Assembly: GCA_029225225.1 (NCBI GenBank)
Contig: JAQXWB010000030.1
Coordinates: 1-43,405, forward strand
DNA length: 43,405 bases
Direction: 5' to 3'
Origin: Bacillota bacterium
Lineage (GTDB): Bacteria > Bacillota > Clostridia > Oscillospirales > Oscillospiraceae
The notes under the pieces are model-generated. The model did not search any database. It had not been told where the DNA came from and saw only the letters and a list, made by a program, of their open reading frames with translations. A program made the translations under genes and the position numbers. Below are positions 7,818-17,413 of the stretch, piece by piece. Every line of letters starts with the position of its first letter. Position 1 is the stretch's first letter.

Positions 7818-10253
7818 CTATTCCACGCCGTTGATGTCGGCATACAGCCCGACATCCCGCGTTTTCTTTGCAAATTCCCGCACCAAATGTGCAACGAGCT
7901 GACGGAGCGTGCGCGTATTGCGGCAGCTCAGCGTCAGTCGGCAGCGATAGTGATAGTTGACTCTCGCCACCTGCGCAGGCGCGGGGCCGAGCAAGTCAAC
8001 CTGCTCCGCGTGATAGAACTCGGACTGAAGCTGCGCCCGCAGCGCGGCGGCAAAGCGCTGCGCTGTCTGCCAAGTTTGCTCCTCGACCCGTCCGTGAAAG
8101 GTCACGGTGATCAGGTCACGGAAGGGCGGGCAGCCGCGCAGCTCCCGCAAGGGCAGCTCCTGCCGGTAAAAGGTGTCGTAATCCTGCCTTGCGGCAAGCT
8201 CGATCACTTGGTTTTGGGGCGTCATTGTCTGAATGATCGCGCGCCCGCCCGTCTGACCGCGCCCCGCGCGCCCGACAACCTGTGTGATCATACTGAAGGT
8301 CGTCTCAGCGGCGCGGTAGCTGCCGACATAGAGCGACATATCCGCGTCGAGCACGCCGACCAGCGTGACATTTTCAAAATTCAGCCCCTTCGTGACCATC
8401 TGTGTGCCGAGGAGAATGGGAATTCTATCCTCTTCAAAGCGGTGCAAAAGCTTTTCGTGCGTATTGACGGCGGAAACCGTGTCCGCGTCCATGCGCAGCA
8501 CCTCGCTCTGCGGCAAAAGCGCCGCAAGCTGCTCCTGCACCTTCTGCGTGCCGAAGCCGATTTGCTTCAAATGTCCGCCGCAGACCGGGCAGCGTTTCGG
8601 CATCGGCTCGGAGTGCCCGCAATAGTGGCACATCAGCCGCCCGTTGGCATGGTGATAGGTCAAATTGACCGTACACGCAGGGCAGGCAGGCACATACCCG
8701 CAGTCTACGCAGGCAACCATACGGCTTGTGCCGCGCCGATTCAAAAACAAAATGGACTGCTGTCCTTTTTCCTGATTTTCCCGCAGCGCGCGCAGCAAAG
8801 GCGCGCTGATCGCGGTGGGGTTTCCCTCCTTCAGCTCCCGCTTCATATCCACAATCTCCACCGGCGGCAGTGCCATGCGGTTATAGCGGTTACGGAGGGT
8901 ATATAGGCAGTAGCTCCCGTTTTTTGCGCGGTACATCGTCTCGACGGACGGCGTGGCGGAGCCTAACAGCACGAGGGCGTTTTCCTGCGCGCCGCGGTAG
9001 ATCGCCACCTCCCGCGCGTGATAACGGGGCGAATTCTCGGATTTATAGGTATGCTCCTGTTCCTCATCGACAATGATGAGTCCCAAATTCCGCGCAGGCG
9101 CGAAGATCGCCGAACGCGTGCCCAGCACAACTTTTGCTTCGCCGCTTCGGATACGCTTCCACGCATCGTAGCGCTCCGTAATCCGAAGTCCGCTGTGTAA
9201 CACCGCTACGCCGTCTCCGAAGTGGGCGGCAAACAGCGCCAAAAGCTGCGGCGTGAGCGAAATCTCGGGCACGAGCAGTACAGCGGAGCGGTCGCGCGCC
9301 AAGCAATCGTAAATCAAGCGGATATAGACTGATGTCTTTCCGCTGCCGGTCACGCCGTAAAGCAGAGCAACGCCGGGCTTTTCCTGCACGCTCTGTCTGA
9401 CCAAACCGTCAAAGGCGCGCTGCTGTTCTTCATTTAGGGTCGGCGGCACTTGCGGGGCAGTCGCGGGCAGCTCCGGCAGACGCAGGCGTTCCTCCTCCAA
9501 GAAGGATAGATAGCCCATCTGTTCCAAACGCCGCAGCGTGGCACCCGTCGCGCCCGTAAAATAGCAAAGCTCCTTCGTCGCGCACTCGCCCAGCGTCACC
9601 ATCAGCTCCAGCACCGCCGTTTGCAGCGGCGCGGAGCGTTGCTTTGCGGCAGCATATTGCAGCGCCTCCTCTGAAGATACCGTAAGCAGCGCAATGCGCT
9701 CGGTCTTGTCCTTGACGCGGCGGCTGCGGTCACTGTGGCAGCACAGGAGCTTCTTTTTCAAAAGATAGCGCAGTGCTTTGCGCAGCGGCTCCTCGTCATA
9801 CTGCTTGCGCAGCAGGGAAATCTCCGCGCTTCCGCCGAGGTCGGCAAGCGTCTGCATCACGCTTTTTGCAACCGGCTGCCGCGTGATCGCGCGCTCCCAG
9901 TCCGCGTTTATGATCTCATAGCGTTCCTTTTCCTGAAACCAGACCCCGGCGGGCAGAATCGCCTTGACCGCGTCATAGAAGGTGCAAAAGTACCGTTCGC
10001 GCAGAAACGCCGCAGTGTGCAGCATCCGCTCGTCGAGCAGCGGCTGCTCCTCCAGCGCTTCCAAGACAGGCTTCAGCTTGCTCTCATCCCCCTGCGTCAG
10101 CGCAAGGACAATGCCCTCGCAGCGCTTATTGGCGCGCCCGAAGGGGACGCTGACCCGCAGACCGACCGAAACGTGCACGCCGTCGGGAACGCGGTAGTCA
10201 TAGGGCTTGTCGATGGCATAGATCGCAGCGGAAACGGCAATTTTTGCGATCAT
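7818..10253 (-). CDS. priA: Primosomal replication-restart helicase PriA
   Basis: 3'-to-5' DNA helicase that reloads the replisome at stalled forks. The 811-residue protein has an N-terminal DNA-binding region, Walker A GVTGSGKT (about 300-307), a DEEQ Walker B box in place of the usual DEEH, and a paired zinc-binding region with several CXXC motifs (CVDCGYVPACPAC, CHYCG, CPVCGG) at about 510-560. A helicase C-terminal domain with the VGRAGRG motif follows. The ATG has AGGAGG seven bases upstream. The DEEQ variant is the only small oddity. Confidence 0.97.
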   Translation of the reverse strand: MIAKIAVSAAIYAIDKPYDYRVPDGVHVSVGLRVSVPFGRANKRCEGIVLALTQGDESKLKPVLEALEEQPLLDERMLHTAAFLRERYFCTFYDAVKAILPAGVWFQEKERYEIINADWERAITRQPVAKSVMQTLADLGGSAEISLLRKQYDEEPLRKALRYLLKKKLLCCHSDRSRRVKDKTERIALLTVSSEEALQYAAAKQRSAPLQTAVLELMVTLGECATKELCYFTGATGATLRRLEQMGYLSFLEEERLRLPELPATAPQVPPTLNEEQQRAFDGLVRQSVQEKPGVALLYGVTGSGKTSVYIRLIYDCLARDRSAVLLVPEISLTPQLLALFAAHFGDGVAVLHSGLRITERYDAWKRIRSGEAKVVLGTRSAIFAPARNLGLIIVDEEQEHTYKSENSPRYHAREVAIYRGAQENALVLLGSATPSVETMYRAKNGSYCLYTLRNRYNRMALPPVEIVDMKRELKEGNPTAISAPLLRALRENQEKGQQSILFLNRRGTSRMVACVDCGYVPACPACTVNLTYHHANGRLMCHYCGHSEPMPKRCPVCGGHLKQIGFGTQKVQEQLAALLPQSEVLRMDADTVSAVNTHEKLLHRFEEDRIPILLGTQMVTKGLNFENVTLVGVLDADMSLYVGSYRAAETTFSMITQVVGRAGRGQTGGRAIIQTMTPQNQVIELAARQDYDTFYRQELPLRELRGCPPFRDLITVTFHGRVEEQTWQTAQRFAAALRAQLQSEFYHAEQVDLLGPAPAQVARVNYHYRCRLTLSCRNTRTLRQLVAHLVREFAKKTRDVGLYADINGVE

Positions 10254-10303
10254 CGTCAGCCCTCCTCTCGGTTACAGGCGGCGCAAACGCCCGTCCGTGT
10301 TTC

Positions 10304-10498
10304 TTATTCCTTGATCGACGCGACAAGCTTTCCTTCTGCGACCTCTTGGATCGCGAGGGTGACGGGCTTCTCCGGCAGCGGCTCGTGGAAGGTCTCAGAC
10401 TCGATTGAGATCTGGCGCGCGCGGCGCGCGACCACATTGACCATCAGATAACGGCTGTCGATATTCTTCAGCAGCTCAGACATTGCGGGATATAACAT
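10304..10498 (-). CDS. rpoZ: DNA-directed RNA polymerase omega subunit
   Basis: Small subunit assisting RNA polymerase assembly through beta-prime. The 64-residue product has the family N-terminus (MLYPAMSELLKNIDSRY) and a central RARQ segment matching the RpoZ helix. AGGAGG lies nine bases before the ATG, which comes one base after the gmk stop. The gmk-rpoZ-priA order is widely conserved in Bacillota. Confidence 0.93.
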   Translation of the reverse strand: MLYPAMSELLKNIDSRYLMVNVVARRARQISIESETFHEPLPEKPVTLAIQEVAEGKLVASIKE

Positions 10499-10499
10499 A

Positions 10500-11099
10500 T
10501 TACATTTCCTCCTTGAGTTGAATCTTCCGGTAAGGCGGACGGCAGCCTTCCGCGCTCAGAATCGCGCAAAGCTCGTCCGCAGCGTGAGAAACGGAATCGT
10601 TAATGATAATGTATTGATATTGCTCGGCGAGGGCGCATTCCTGCAAAGCGATATGCAACCGCAGATCAGCGACCTCAGGGGCGGTATCGCCTCTGCCGTT
10701 CAGGCGTCTGCGCAGCTCCTCAAGCGAGGGGGGGGCAATAAAAATCGAGATCGCTTCGGGCAGCCGTTTGAAGACCTGCAACGCGCCCTGCACATCAATC
10801 TCCAGCACGACATTCTCTCCCCGCGCGGACGCTTCTTTGACGGGTTTTTCCGGCGTGCCGTAATAGTTTCCTGCATAAAAGGCATGCTCCAGCAGCTCTC
10901 CGTCCGCAATCATCTGCTCAAAGCGCGGCTTATCCACAAAGTAATAGTTCACGCCTTCGACCTCGCCCGGACGCGGCAGTCTTGTCGTTGCCGAAACGGA
11001 AAATCGAAGCGATGGATCGCGCCGCATAACTTCCTTCAGAATCGTCCCTTTCCCAACGCCGGAGGGACCTGAGATAATAATGATTCTTCCCTGTGTCAC
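10500..11099 (-). CDS. gmk: Guanylate kinase
   Basis: Converts GMP (dGMP) and ATP to GDP and ADP. The P-loop GPSGVGKG lies at 11-18, followed by the GMP-binding region ([18 protein letters not shown]) and the lid. The 199-residue length is standard. It uses a GTG start with AGGAGG upstream, and the start overlaps the remA stop as GTGA. The neighbouring remA-gmk-rpoZ order supports the call. Confidence 0.97.
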   Translation of the reverse strand: MTQGRIIIISGPSGVGKGTILKEVMRRDPSLRFSVSATTRLPRPGEVEGVNYYFVDKPRFEQMIADGELLEHAFYAGNYYGTPEKPVKEASARGENVVLEIDVQGALQVFKRLPEAISIFIAPPSLEELRRRLNGRGDTAPEVADLRLHIALQECALAEQYQYIIINDSVSHAADELCAILSAEGCRPPYRKIQLKEEM

Positions 11100-11365
11100 T
11101 GTTCTTCCTCCTCGCTGAAGTCTTCGCCGTTTTTCGCCTGTAAGCGCCGCGCAATCGCCTCCGGCGTGATCGCCGAGAGGATAACATGGTCAGTGTCCAT
11201 AATCAGCACGGCGCGGGTCTTTCTGCCGAAGCTGGCGTCGATCAGCATGGCGCGCTCCTTTGCCTCCTGCACCAGCCGTTTCACGGGTGCGGAATCGGGA
11301 CTCACCACGCTCAAAAGGCGTTCGGCGGAAACCATATTGCCAAATCCGATATTGATCAGTCTCAT
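11096..11365 (-). CDS. remA: RemA/DUF370 family regulator
   Basis: RemA-family proteins are small DNA-binding regulators; in Bacillus subtilis RemA activates biofilm matrix and osmoprotection genes. The product begins [10 protein letters not shown] and has the conserved [16 protein letters not shown] and [16 protein letters not shown] segments. I start at the ATG at 11365; a GTG at 11374 overlaps the yicC stop and is the alternative. The acidic C-terminal tail (EDFSEEEEQ) is an extension beyond the core. Its role in this organism is unknown. Confidence 0.92.
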   Translation of the reverse strand: MRLINIGFGNMVSAERLLSVVSPDSAPVKRLVQEAKERAMLIDASFGRKTRAVLIMDTDHVILSAITPEAIARRLQAKNGEDFSEEEEQ

Positions 11366-11370
11366 AGCCG

Positions 11371-12249
11371 TCACTCGATGTTCTGGATCTGCTCGCGGAT
11401 CTTTTCCAGCTCCGCCTTGATCTCCACGACATTGCGCGCCTGCTCGAGATCATTGCCCTTAGAACCGATCGTGTTCGCCTCGCGGTTCATCTCCTGCAAG
11501 AGGAAATCGAGCTTTCTGCCGATTGCGCCGCCTTCGGAGAGCAGTGCCTCCAATTGGCTCAGATGGCTGCGCAGACGGACAGTCTCCTCATCCACCGCGA
11601 TCTTATCGGCAAACAGCGCCGCCTCGGTCACGATGCGGCTTTCGTCGATTGACTTGTTTTCCAGCACCTCTCGGAGCTTATTCTCCAAACGGGCGCGATA
11701 TTCCCGCAGCGTGACGGGACTGCGTTGCTCCACCTTCTCCACGAAGGACAAAATCACTTTTGCGTGCGCACGGACATCGGCGGCAAGCGCCGCGCCCTCC
11801 CGCTCTCGCATAATGTTATAAGTAGCAAGCGCCTCCTTGGCAACGGAGACGATATCCGCCGTATTCCGCTCCTCATCCTCCTCCGGCTTCTCCACAACAA
11901 AAACCTCAGGCAGTCGGGAGAGGGACATTGCGCTGATATCATCGCGCACGCCATACTCCGCGACAACGGTACGCAGCGCATTCAGATAGCCCTCCAGCAC
12001 AGGGCGGTTGAGCGATACGCGGACATTTTCCTCCGCCGTGGCATTCACGCCGACAAACACATCGACCTTACCGCGCGCAACGCCGGCTTTTACCGTCTGC
12101 TTGATCGCGTCCTCCGCATAGGAGAAGGCACGCGGCAGCTTCACGGTGCAGTCTAAAAAACGATTATTCACGGAACGCAGCTCTACGGTAATCTCGCGTC
12201 CGTTCAGCGTTCGAACGGCGCGCCCGTAGCCTGTCATACTATGGATCAA
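11371..12249 (-). CDS. yicC: YicC-family endoribonuclease
   Basis: YicC/YloC proteins are recently recognised endoribonucleases linked to RNA decay. The 292-residue protein has the typical N-terminus ([10 protein letters not shown]), the LNRPVL region and the C-terminal [16 protein letters not shown] block with its characteristic Glu and Asn residues. The start is TTG at 12249, supported by AAAGGAGG eight bases upstream and by alignment with the MIxSMTGYGR start of the family. The yicC-remA-gmk order is a conserved Bacillota cluster. Confidence 0.94.
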   Translation of the reverse strand: MIHSMTGYGRAVRTLNGREITVELRSVNNRFLDCTVKLPRAFSYAEDAIKQTVKAGVARGKVDVFVGVNATAEENVRVSLNRPVLEGYLNALRTVVAEYGVRDDISAMSLSRLPEVFVVEKPEEDEERNTADIVSVAKEALATYNIMREREGAALAADVRAHAKVILSFVEKVEQRSPVTLREYRARLENKLREVLENKSIDESRIVTEAALFADKIAVDEETVRLRSHLSQLEALLSEGGAIGRKLDFLLQEMNREANTIGSKGNDLEQARNVVEIKAELEKIREQIQNIE

Positions 12250-12264
12250 AACAGTTTCCTCCTT

Positions 12265-12840
12265 TTAACGGCAGCAATCACACAGGCAGTTCATACACAT
12301 CAGCGTGCTGCAAAGACCGCAAAGGTCGTCCGTCTGACTTGAGCCGTATTCCTGCTGTCGGTAGGTATACGCGCCGCCGCCGGAAGCAGCGTTCGCAGCG
12401 TTACGGTATTCGTAGTTCCCCGGCTCCATATTGCAGGCGATGCGGAAATTCTGCGCCGCCTCGTCCATCCAGCCCCGCCGCTGCGCAATCACGCCCCGCA
12501 GATAGTACCACTCGGCGTTATGGGTCGCAATACCGTCTAACTTTGCCTCTGCGGCATCAAGCCTGCCCTGTCGAATCAGCTCACGCACCTCATTCAGTTC
12601 CCCTGTGGAGGACTGCCCTTGGTAGCTCGCGGAGTTGGAGGAAGCGGAGGTGGTTCCGCCCTTCATCAGGGTATCATACGCCTCGTTGATCTCCTTCATT
12701 TTCTCCTGCGCAAGATCCGCCAAGGGGTTATTGGCATAGTTATCGGGATGATATTTTCTCGCTAAATCGCGGTAGGCTTTCTTGATTTCGTCCTCGGAAG
12801 CGCCGTGCGGCACGCCCAAGACCTCATAGGGGTCTTTCAT
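12265..12840 (-). CDS. J-domain protein with Cys-rich tail
   Basis: The N-terminal 65 residues form a J domain with HPD at 31-33, so it should stimulate a DnaK/Hsp70 ATPase. A Ser/Gln linker follows, then a TPR-like segment (about 88-145; the [23 protein letters not shown] pattern read in pieces) and a final 20 residues with seven cysteines in CXXC-like spacing. It is not full-length DnaJ: the Gly/Phe region, zinc domain and substrate domain are missing. The ATG overlaps the stop of the upstream gene. Whether the Cys tail binds metal or is lipidated is not visible from sequence. Confidence 0.85.
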   Translation of the reverse strand: MKDPYEVLGVPHGASEDEIKKAYRDLARKYHPDNYANNPLADLAQEKMKEINEAYDTLMKGGTTSASSNSASYQGQSSTGELNEVRELIRQGRLDAAEAKLDGIATHNAEWYYLRGVIAQRRGWMDEAAQNFRIACNMEPGNYEYRNAANAASGGGAYTYRQQEYGSSQTDDLCGLCSTLMCMNCLCDCCR

Positions 12841-13712
12841 TGTTTCTTTCCTCGCTTCTTCTTTCGGAAAGTACCGGCGGCTACACTGTGCAGCACCGCG
12901 GGCAGTCCGTAGTAAATGATATTCTTTCTGATCTCGTCGTCATCAGAGGCGGGCAAAAGCTCCAGCGCAGAGGCCGCCATGCTGATGGAGGCATCCACCG
13001 TATCCATAAGACACTGCTTGTCCCGCTCCGAAAGCCTGCCTCCCTGCAACGCAAAACGGTATCGTAAGGGGTTATAGCTCCCGCTGCGCTCGTCCTTCGG
13101 CAGATCCTCCAGCGCGTCCGTCAGGTAGAGAAAGCGCCCGACATGATAAAGCAAAAGCTCCGTTACTCTGCGCTCCCCCTCGTCCGTCCGATACGCGGCG
13201 CACGCCCGCAGGAGCGCGGCAAACGCATCCGCAGCGCGGTCGATGCTCGCGCAATTTTGATCCTCCAACGCCTGTAGGCGCGAAAGCTGTTGGGCAAATA
13301 CGGCGTTCTCCGCCGGACGGCGTTCACTTGCCTTTTGATATGCCTTACGGTACAGCCGCTGCGCGGCTTTTGAGGCAAGCTTGCGGAAATACCTTCCGTC
13401 CCGTGCCGCGTCGCGGAGCTTCCATACGCTTAACAGGATTGAGAGATCCGCCGCGTAGGTCATCTCCCCGCCGTCCGGCAGGCAGTCCTTTTTACAAAAC
13501 GGTCTTGCGGGGCAGCTGCAACGCTCCGTCGGTGCGCCCTCGCCGTCGTGCAGGACAAAGTAGAGGAAGGTCATATCGTAATTGACCAAAAATCGGGCAC
13601 GGAAGCCGTAATTGTCCTTGAGGCTTCGGCAAAGACCGCAATACGCTGCCCGATAACGCGTTTTTCCCTGCTCCGAGAGCAGGTCTTTGCGGGGTAATAC
13701 ATATCCAAACAT
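12837..13712 (-). CDS. DUF5685-like Cys-containing protein
   Basis: A 291-residue protein that begins [13 protein letters not shown] and has [13 protein letters not shown] near residue 28, then [13 protein letters not shown] (about 62-74). Together these give several cysteines able to hold a metal or Fe-S centre. The rest is predicted helical, with many Tyr/Arg/Leu residues, and the tail is very basic. The pattern matches the DUF5685 family as I remember it; no function is established. It overlaps the J-domain gene by ATGA, suggesting a functional pair, possibly a J-protein with its client or partner. Confidence 0.75.
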   Translation of the reverse strand: MFGYVLPRKDLLSEQGKTRYRAAYCGLCRSLKDNYGFRARFLVNYDMTFLYFVLHDGEGAPTERCSCPARPFCKKDCLPDGGEMTYAADLSILLSVWKLRDAARDGRYFRKLASKAAQRLYRKAYQKASERRPAENAVFAQQLSRLQALEDQNCASIDRAADAFAALLRACAAYRTDEGERRVTELLLYHVGRFLYLTDALEDLPKDERSGSYNPLRYRFALQGGRLSERDKQCLMDTVDASISMAASALELLPASDDDEIRKNIIYYGLPAVLHSVAAGTFRKKKRGKKQ

Positions 13713-13714
13713 GA

Positions 13715-14116
13715 TTATTTCACGAATCCAGTGATCGTATAAGCAGGCGGACGCTTCTTCAACCTACGGTCGTACAGTACGGCGGGAAGCAGTCCGAGGA
13801 CAAAGCCGCCCGCGCCGATTGCAGCCGACCAACCGCCAAGCGCGTAAGCGGCGAGATAACCGATCAGAAACAGCAGCAGAGGCAGAAGATACAACAGCGC
13901 CGCCGAGAGCAGCACCGTGCGGCTCTCGGATTCGAGCCATACGATATCGCCGCGCTTTGCGTCCACGGGATTTTCCGCAGCGACGCGGAGCGTCTGCTCC
14001 ACCGCGCCGCAGCCGCCGCATTTATGGCAGTCGCCGCTGCACGCGCTCTTGCGGGCAATCAGTACTTCCGCCCGTCCGTCAGGCAGAAGCGAATCGACCG
14101 TTGCCTTCGTGCGCAT
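13715..14116 (-). CDS. RseC/MucC-like SoxR-reducing-system membrane protein
   Basis: The 133-residue protein has an N-terminal cysteine cluster (ACSGDCHKCGGCG, about 25-37) and two adjacent membrane helices (about 70-90 and 93-112), the layout of the RseC/MucC family. Relatives work with Rnf-type electron transfer to reduce SoxR or modulate envelope sigma control, but no rnf or soxR gene is visible here. It lies 2 bp from both neighbours and is thus part of the operon. Fe-S binding is an inference from the Cys spacing. Confidence 0.8.
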   Translation of the reverse strand: MRTKATVDSLLPDGRAEVLIARKSACSGDCHKCGGCGAVEQTLRVAAENPVDAKRGDIVWLESESRTVLLSAALLYLLPLLLFLIGYLAAYALGGWSAAIGAGGFVLGLLPAVLYDRRLKKRPPAYTITGFVK

Positions 14117-14118
14117 CG

Positions 14119-15369
14119 TCAGTCTCCCGTCTCGGGTACAACCTCAATGATCTGCACCGTATATGGGCCGCCGATCACGCCTGCCGTCGTCGTTGCGGGC
14201 AGAGAAACCTGCAAGGTCAAGGTTTTGGTCGTCGGGTCATAGTCGTTTTTCATGTCCGCAGTGATTTTAATGTCCTCCGCGCTCAATGCATTGACCGCTT
14301 CCGATCTGCCCCGCACTTGGATCACAACGCTCTGTTCACCGAAGCCCATCGTTTCATCGTCATTCAGGCGGGTAATACTCGCGCATGGGACGGTAAAGCT
14401 TTTCGTGGTCAGCCCATTGAAGCGCAGCAGAATCTTGACGGTAGAATCGGTGGCGCGGTTCGTCACACCCGCAGGCAGGTCGGGTGTGATGGTCCATGTC
14501 TTTGCGCCGACGATCTTTCCGAGATCAATTTCAAGAATCTCAATGTCATCCAAATTGCGCAGCGCTTCCTCCGAACCGGTCACGCCAATGGTAGGCGGGT
14601 CGATGGTGCAGGTCACATCCTCCTCCGTCGCGCCCCCGCCCGCAATCAGCTTGACCTTCAAATTGACCTGCTTGTACGCCAAGACAGGCACGGTCACACG
14701 CACGGTCGGCGTAGAAACCGAGACAAATTCGCTTACGGAAAGCTCCTCGCCCTCCTTGTCGACGAATCGGTATTCCATATCCTCGCTGATGTTATTTGTC
14801 GCGTCCGTCAAGTCCACCGTCACTATCGCGTGGTCAATCTTTCCGACCTCTTCGGAAGGGCCGCTGACCGCGAGGGTTTCGTTGCTCAAGGTCGCGGGAT
14901 CGCGGACATAGCCGGAGGCAGGCTCGCCGACATATTCCACCGTTACGGGAATCTCCGGACGCTCCTTATATTCGCTTACCTTTACCTTGATCTTATTGGA
15001 GCTTGCGCTGACAAGGCTGATATCGCCCGAAGCCACGGTGGAAGGCGGGTCGAGCGTCCAGCTCACCTCATATTCCCCGGGACGGTCAATGTTGCTCACA
15101 TCCGCGATAGCCTCCAAAGACGAGCTGTTCAACTCCTTCAGATCGGAACGTCTGCCGGAGATTTCAACGGTCACGGTCTGTCCTTCGCCGCCCGTCAGCA
15201 TCAGATTATTGCTTGTCAGCTCACCCGTGCCGACAATACGCACCTTGATATCCGAGATCCGTGCGGTATCATTGGGGTTGACCACCGTGACGGCATAGAA
15301 CCATAGACCGATGGACACAAACAGCGCCAGCAGGAAAGAAAGTATCTTATGTTTTTGCATCCTCATCAT
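14119..15369 (-). CDS. cdaR: YbbR-domain c-di-AMP cyclase regulator CdaR
   Basis: CdaR is a membrane-anchored extracytoplasmic regulator of CdaA. The protein has one N-terminal membrane helix (about 8-28) followed by several YbbR-type beta-rich repeats filling the rest of 416 residues. Three ATG codons are possible (15369, 15366, 15360); the last gives MQKHKILSFL. The gene overlaps the end of cdaA by about 20 bp, so the two are translationally linked. The cdaA-cdaR pair is the conserved Bacillota module. Confidence 0.92.
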   Translation of the reverse strand: MMRMQKHKILSFLLALFVSIGLWFYAVTVVNPNDTARISDIKVRIVGTGELTSNNLMLTGGEGQTVTVEISGRRSDLKELNSSSLEAIADVSNIDRPGEYEVSWTLDPPSTVASGDISLVSASSNKIKVKVSEYKERPEIPVTVEYVGEPASGYVRDPATLSNETLAVSGPSEEVGKIDHAIVTVDLTDATNNISEDMEYRFVDKEGEELSVSEFVSVSTPTVRVTVPVLAYKQVNLKVKLIAGGGATEEDVTCTIDPPTIGVTGSEEALRNLDDIEILEIDLGKIVGAKTWTITPDLPAGVTNRATDSTVKILLRFNGLTTKSFTVPCASITRLNDDETMGFGEQSVVIQVRGRSEAVNALSAEDIKITADMKNDYDPTTKTLTLQVSLPATTTAGVIGGPYTVQIIEVVPETGD

Positions 15370-16222
15370 CCTTTTCTCTGCGTTTTTTCCGCAGGAGCTT
15401 CAAGGGATTCCATGTTTTCTCCTCCGTCTTCGGTGCAAGCTCATTGAGAAGCAGCTTTTCCAGCGTCTGCGGTGCCAGATGGCGCTTGAGCATCCCGCCG
15501 ACAGCAACGGAAATGGTGCCCGTTTCCTCCGAGACGATCACGACCACCGCGTCGGAAACCTCGCTCATGCCGATGGCAGCGCGATGCCGCGTGCCGAGGT
15601 CGCTGCTGATGTTGCGGTTCTGCGTCAGCGGCAGGACGCATCCCGCCGCCGCGATTCTTTCGTTTCGAATGATCACCGCACCGTCGTGCAGCGCTGCCTT
15701 TGTGAAGAAGATATTGCGCAGCAGCTCGGAGGAGACCTGCGCATCAATCACCGTGCCGGACTTCTGATACTCCATCAGCGAGGTATCCCGCTCGAACACA
15801 ATCAGCACGCCCGTGCGCTCTTTGGACATTGTCTCACAGGCGGAAACCGTCTGGGCGATCACGCGGTCGATTTCCCGCTGCTCCTCCTTCATAGAGACCA
15901 CCTCACGCAAGGACTTGCCTCCGATTTTTTCCAGCATACGCCGCAGCTCCGGCTGGAACATAATGACCAACGCGATCAGACCGATTTCCAAGATCTTGTC
16001 GAGCAGGTAATTCATCAGATACATATTGAGCAGTTGGGTCACGACCGTCAACGCCAAGATGATCACGATACTCTTAGCGATACGCGCTGCGCCCGTGGTC
16101 TGGATCATTGTGATGATGCCGTAGATGATGAATGCAACCACCAGAATATCAATGATGTCCATGATTTTAATTGTGGGCAGCATGGCTGTGAAATCCTTGA
16201 AAAATTCGAATATAGCATCCAT
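15347..16222 (-). CDS. cdaA: Diadenylate cyclase CdaA
   Basis: Makes the essential second messenger c-di-AMP from two ATP. Three N-terminal membrane helices (about 15-95) precede the DAC domain, which has the signature HDGAVII and the ATP-contacting RHRAAIG motif. The protein ends in a Lys/Arg-rich tail. I take the ATG at 16222 because GGAG lies eight bases upstream; a TTG two codons earlier is also open. c-di-AMP typically controls K+ and osmolyte uptake and cell wall homeostasis, so its place in an array with a PASTA kinase is suggestive. Confidence 0.96.
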   Translation of the reverse strand: MDAIFEFFKDFTAMLPTIKIMDIIDILVVAFIIYGIITMIQTTGAARIAKSIVIILALTVVTQLLNMYLMNYLLDKILEIGLIALVIMFQPELRRMLEKIGGKSLREVVSMKEEQREIDRVIAQTVSACETMSKERTGVLIVFERDTSLMEYQKSGTVIDAQVSSELLRNIFFTKAALHDGAVIIRNERIAAAGCVLPLTQNRNISSDLGTRHRAAIGMSEVSDAVVVIVSEETGTISVAVGGMLKRHLAPQTLEKLLLNELAPKTEEKTWNPLKLLRKKRREKDDEDAKT

Positions 16223-16255
16223 AAGCAAAACTCCGCTTATACTTTATTTCAATGA

Positions 16256-17413
16256 TTATATCCGATTTTCGTTCCAATAGCAAGTAGGAAACTTTGCTTT
16301 TTCTGTCGCGCCGAAGAGTTTTTTACACAGGTGTGCAAATTCTCGTGTCTCTTGTGTCGTATTAAATGCAGAAAAGCTCGCGCGAACCGTGCCGCTTTCC
16401 TTTGTACCCGCACTCTCATGCGCCAGCGGCGCGCAATGCAGACCGGCGCGGACGGCGATGCCGAACTTGCTCAAGCGTGCCGCCGCCTCCTCGCAGTCCG
16501 CATTTTCGACGGTGAAGGAGAGTACGCCGCTCTGGTTTTCCCCCGTGTAAAGGCGCAATTGCGGAATCTCGCGCAGTTGCGCGGTCAATTGCCGTAACAA
16601 CCGCTGCTCATGCCGCAATATCGCCTGCGGTGTTTTTGCGCGGACAAACCGCAGTCCCTCCGCAAGCCCCGCAATGCCGCAGACATTGTGCGTTCCCGCC
16701 TCCAAACGGTCGGGAAGGAAGTCCGGCATAGCCTGCTCGGCAGAGTTGCTGCCCGTGCCGCCAAATAGGAGCGGCTGTCCGCCGTCTGCGCACAGTAGAA
16801 TCCCCGTCCCCTGCGGACCGTACAGTCCCTTGTGCCCGGGCATGGCAATGAAGCGCGCCCCGGTCTGCGTAAGGGAGATGGGCAGGATCCCCGCCCCCTG
16901 TGAGGCGTCGATAATCAGGGGCACGGCATACTGTCTGCACAGCGCGGCGATCTGCGTCAGCGGCAGAATATAGCCGAAGACATTTGACACCTGTGTGCAG
17001 ACCGCGGCATGCGGCTTCTGACGAAGTGCGTCGTCAAAGGCAGCGAGGGCATCCTCCTGCGAAAACAGGCGCGTTCCCGCCACCGTCACTTGCGCTTTTT
17101 TCGCATACAGCGGGCGCGTTACGGCGTTATGCTCAAAGCCCGAGATCACCACGCGCCCGCCCTCCGGCACAAGCGTTTCGATGGCGATATTCAGCCCGTG
17201 CGTGGCGTTCATCGTGAAAACCACCTGCTCCTCTGTCGCACCGAACAGCTGCGCGGCAAGAGAGCGGCAGTCAAAGACCGTCTGCGCCGCCGCTTCCGCA
17301 GCCGCATAACCACCGCGTCCGACACTTGCGCAGCGGTGCATTGCCTCCTGCACGGCGCGCGCGACACGCGGCGGCTTTTGCAGCGTGGTCGCCGCGCTGT
17401 CAAAATAGATCAT
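16256..17413 (-). CDS. Class V aminotransferase / cysteine desulfurase-like protein
   Basis: A PLP enzyme of the NifS-like family. It begins MIYFDSAATTLQKPPRVARA and has the lysine motif MPGHKGLYGPQGTG, where the Lys should form the Schiff base. It resembles the desulfurase subgroup related to EF2568 of Enterococcus rather than IscS or SufS, and no suf genes are adjacent. The start at 17413 overlaps the stop of the DUF3343 gene as ATGA. The probable role is mobilising sulfur or selenium from cysteine or selenocysteine. Substrate is inferred, not shown. Confidence 0.85.
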   Translation of the reverse strand: MIYFDSAATTLQKPPRVARAVQEAMHRCASVGRGGYAAAEAAAQTVFDCRSLAAQLFGATEEQVVFTMNATHGLNIAIETLVPEGGRVVISGFEHNAVTRPLYAKKAQVTVAGTRLFSQEDALAAFDDALRQKPHAAVCTQVSNVFGYILPLTQIAALCRQYAVPLIIDASQGAGILPISLTQTGARFIAMPGHKGLYGPQGTGILLCADGGQPLLFGGTGSNSAEQAMPDFLPDRLEAGTHNVCGIAGLAEGLRFVRAKTPQAILRHEQRLLRQLTAQLREIPQLRLYTGENQSGVLSFTVENADCEEAAARLSKFGIAVRAGLHCAPLAHESAGTKESGTVRASFSAFNTTQETREFAHLCKKLFGATEKAKFPTCYWNENRI

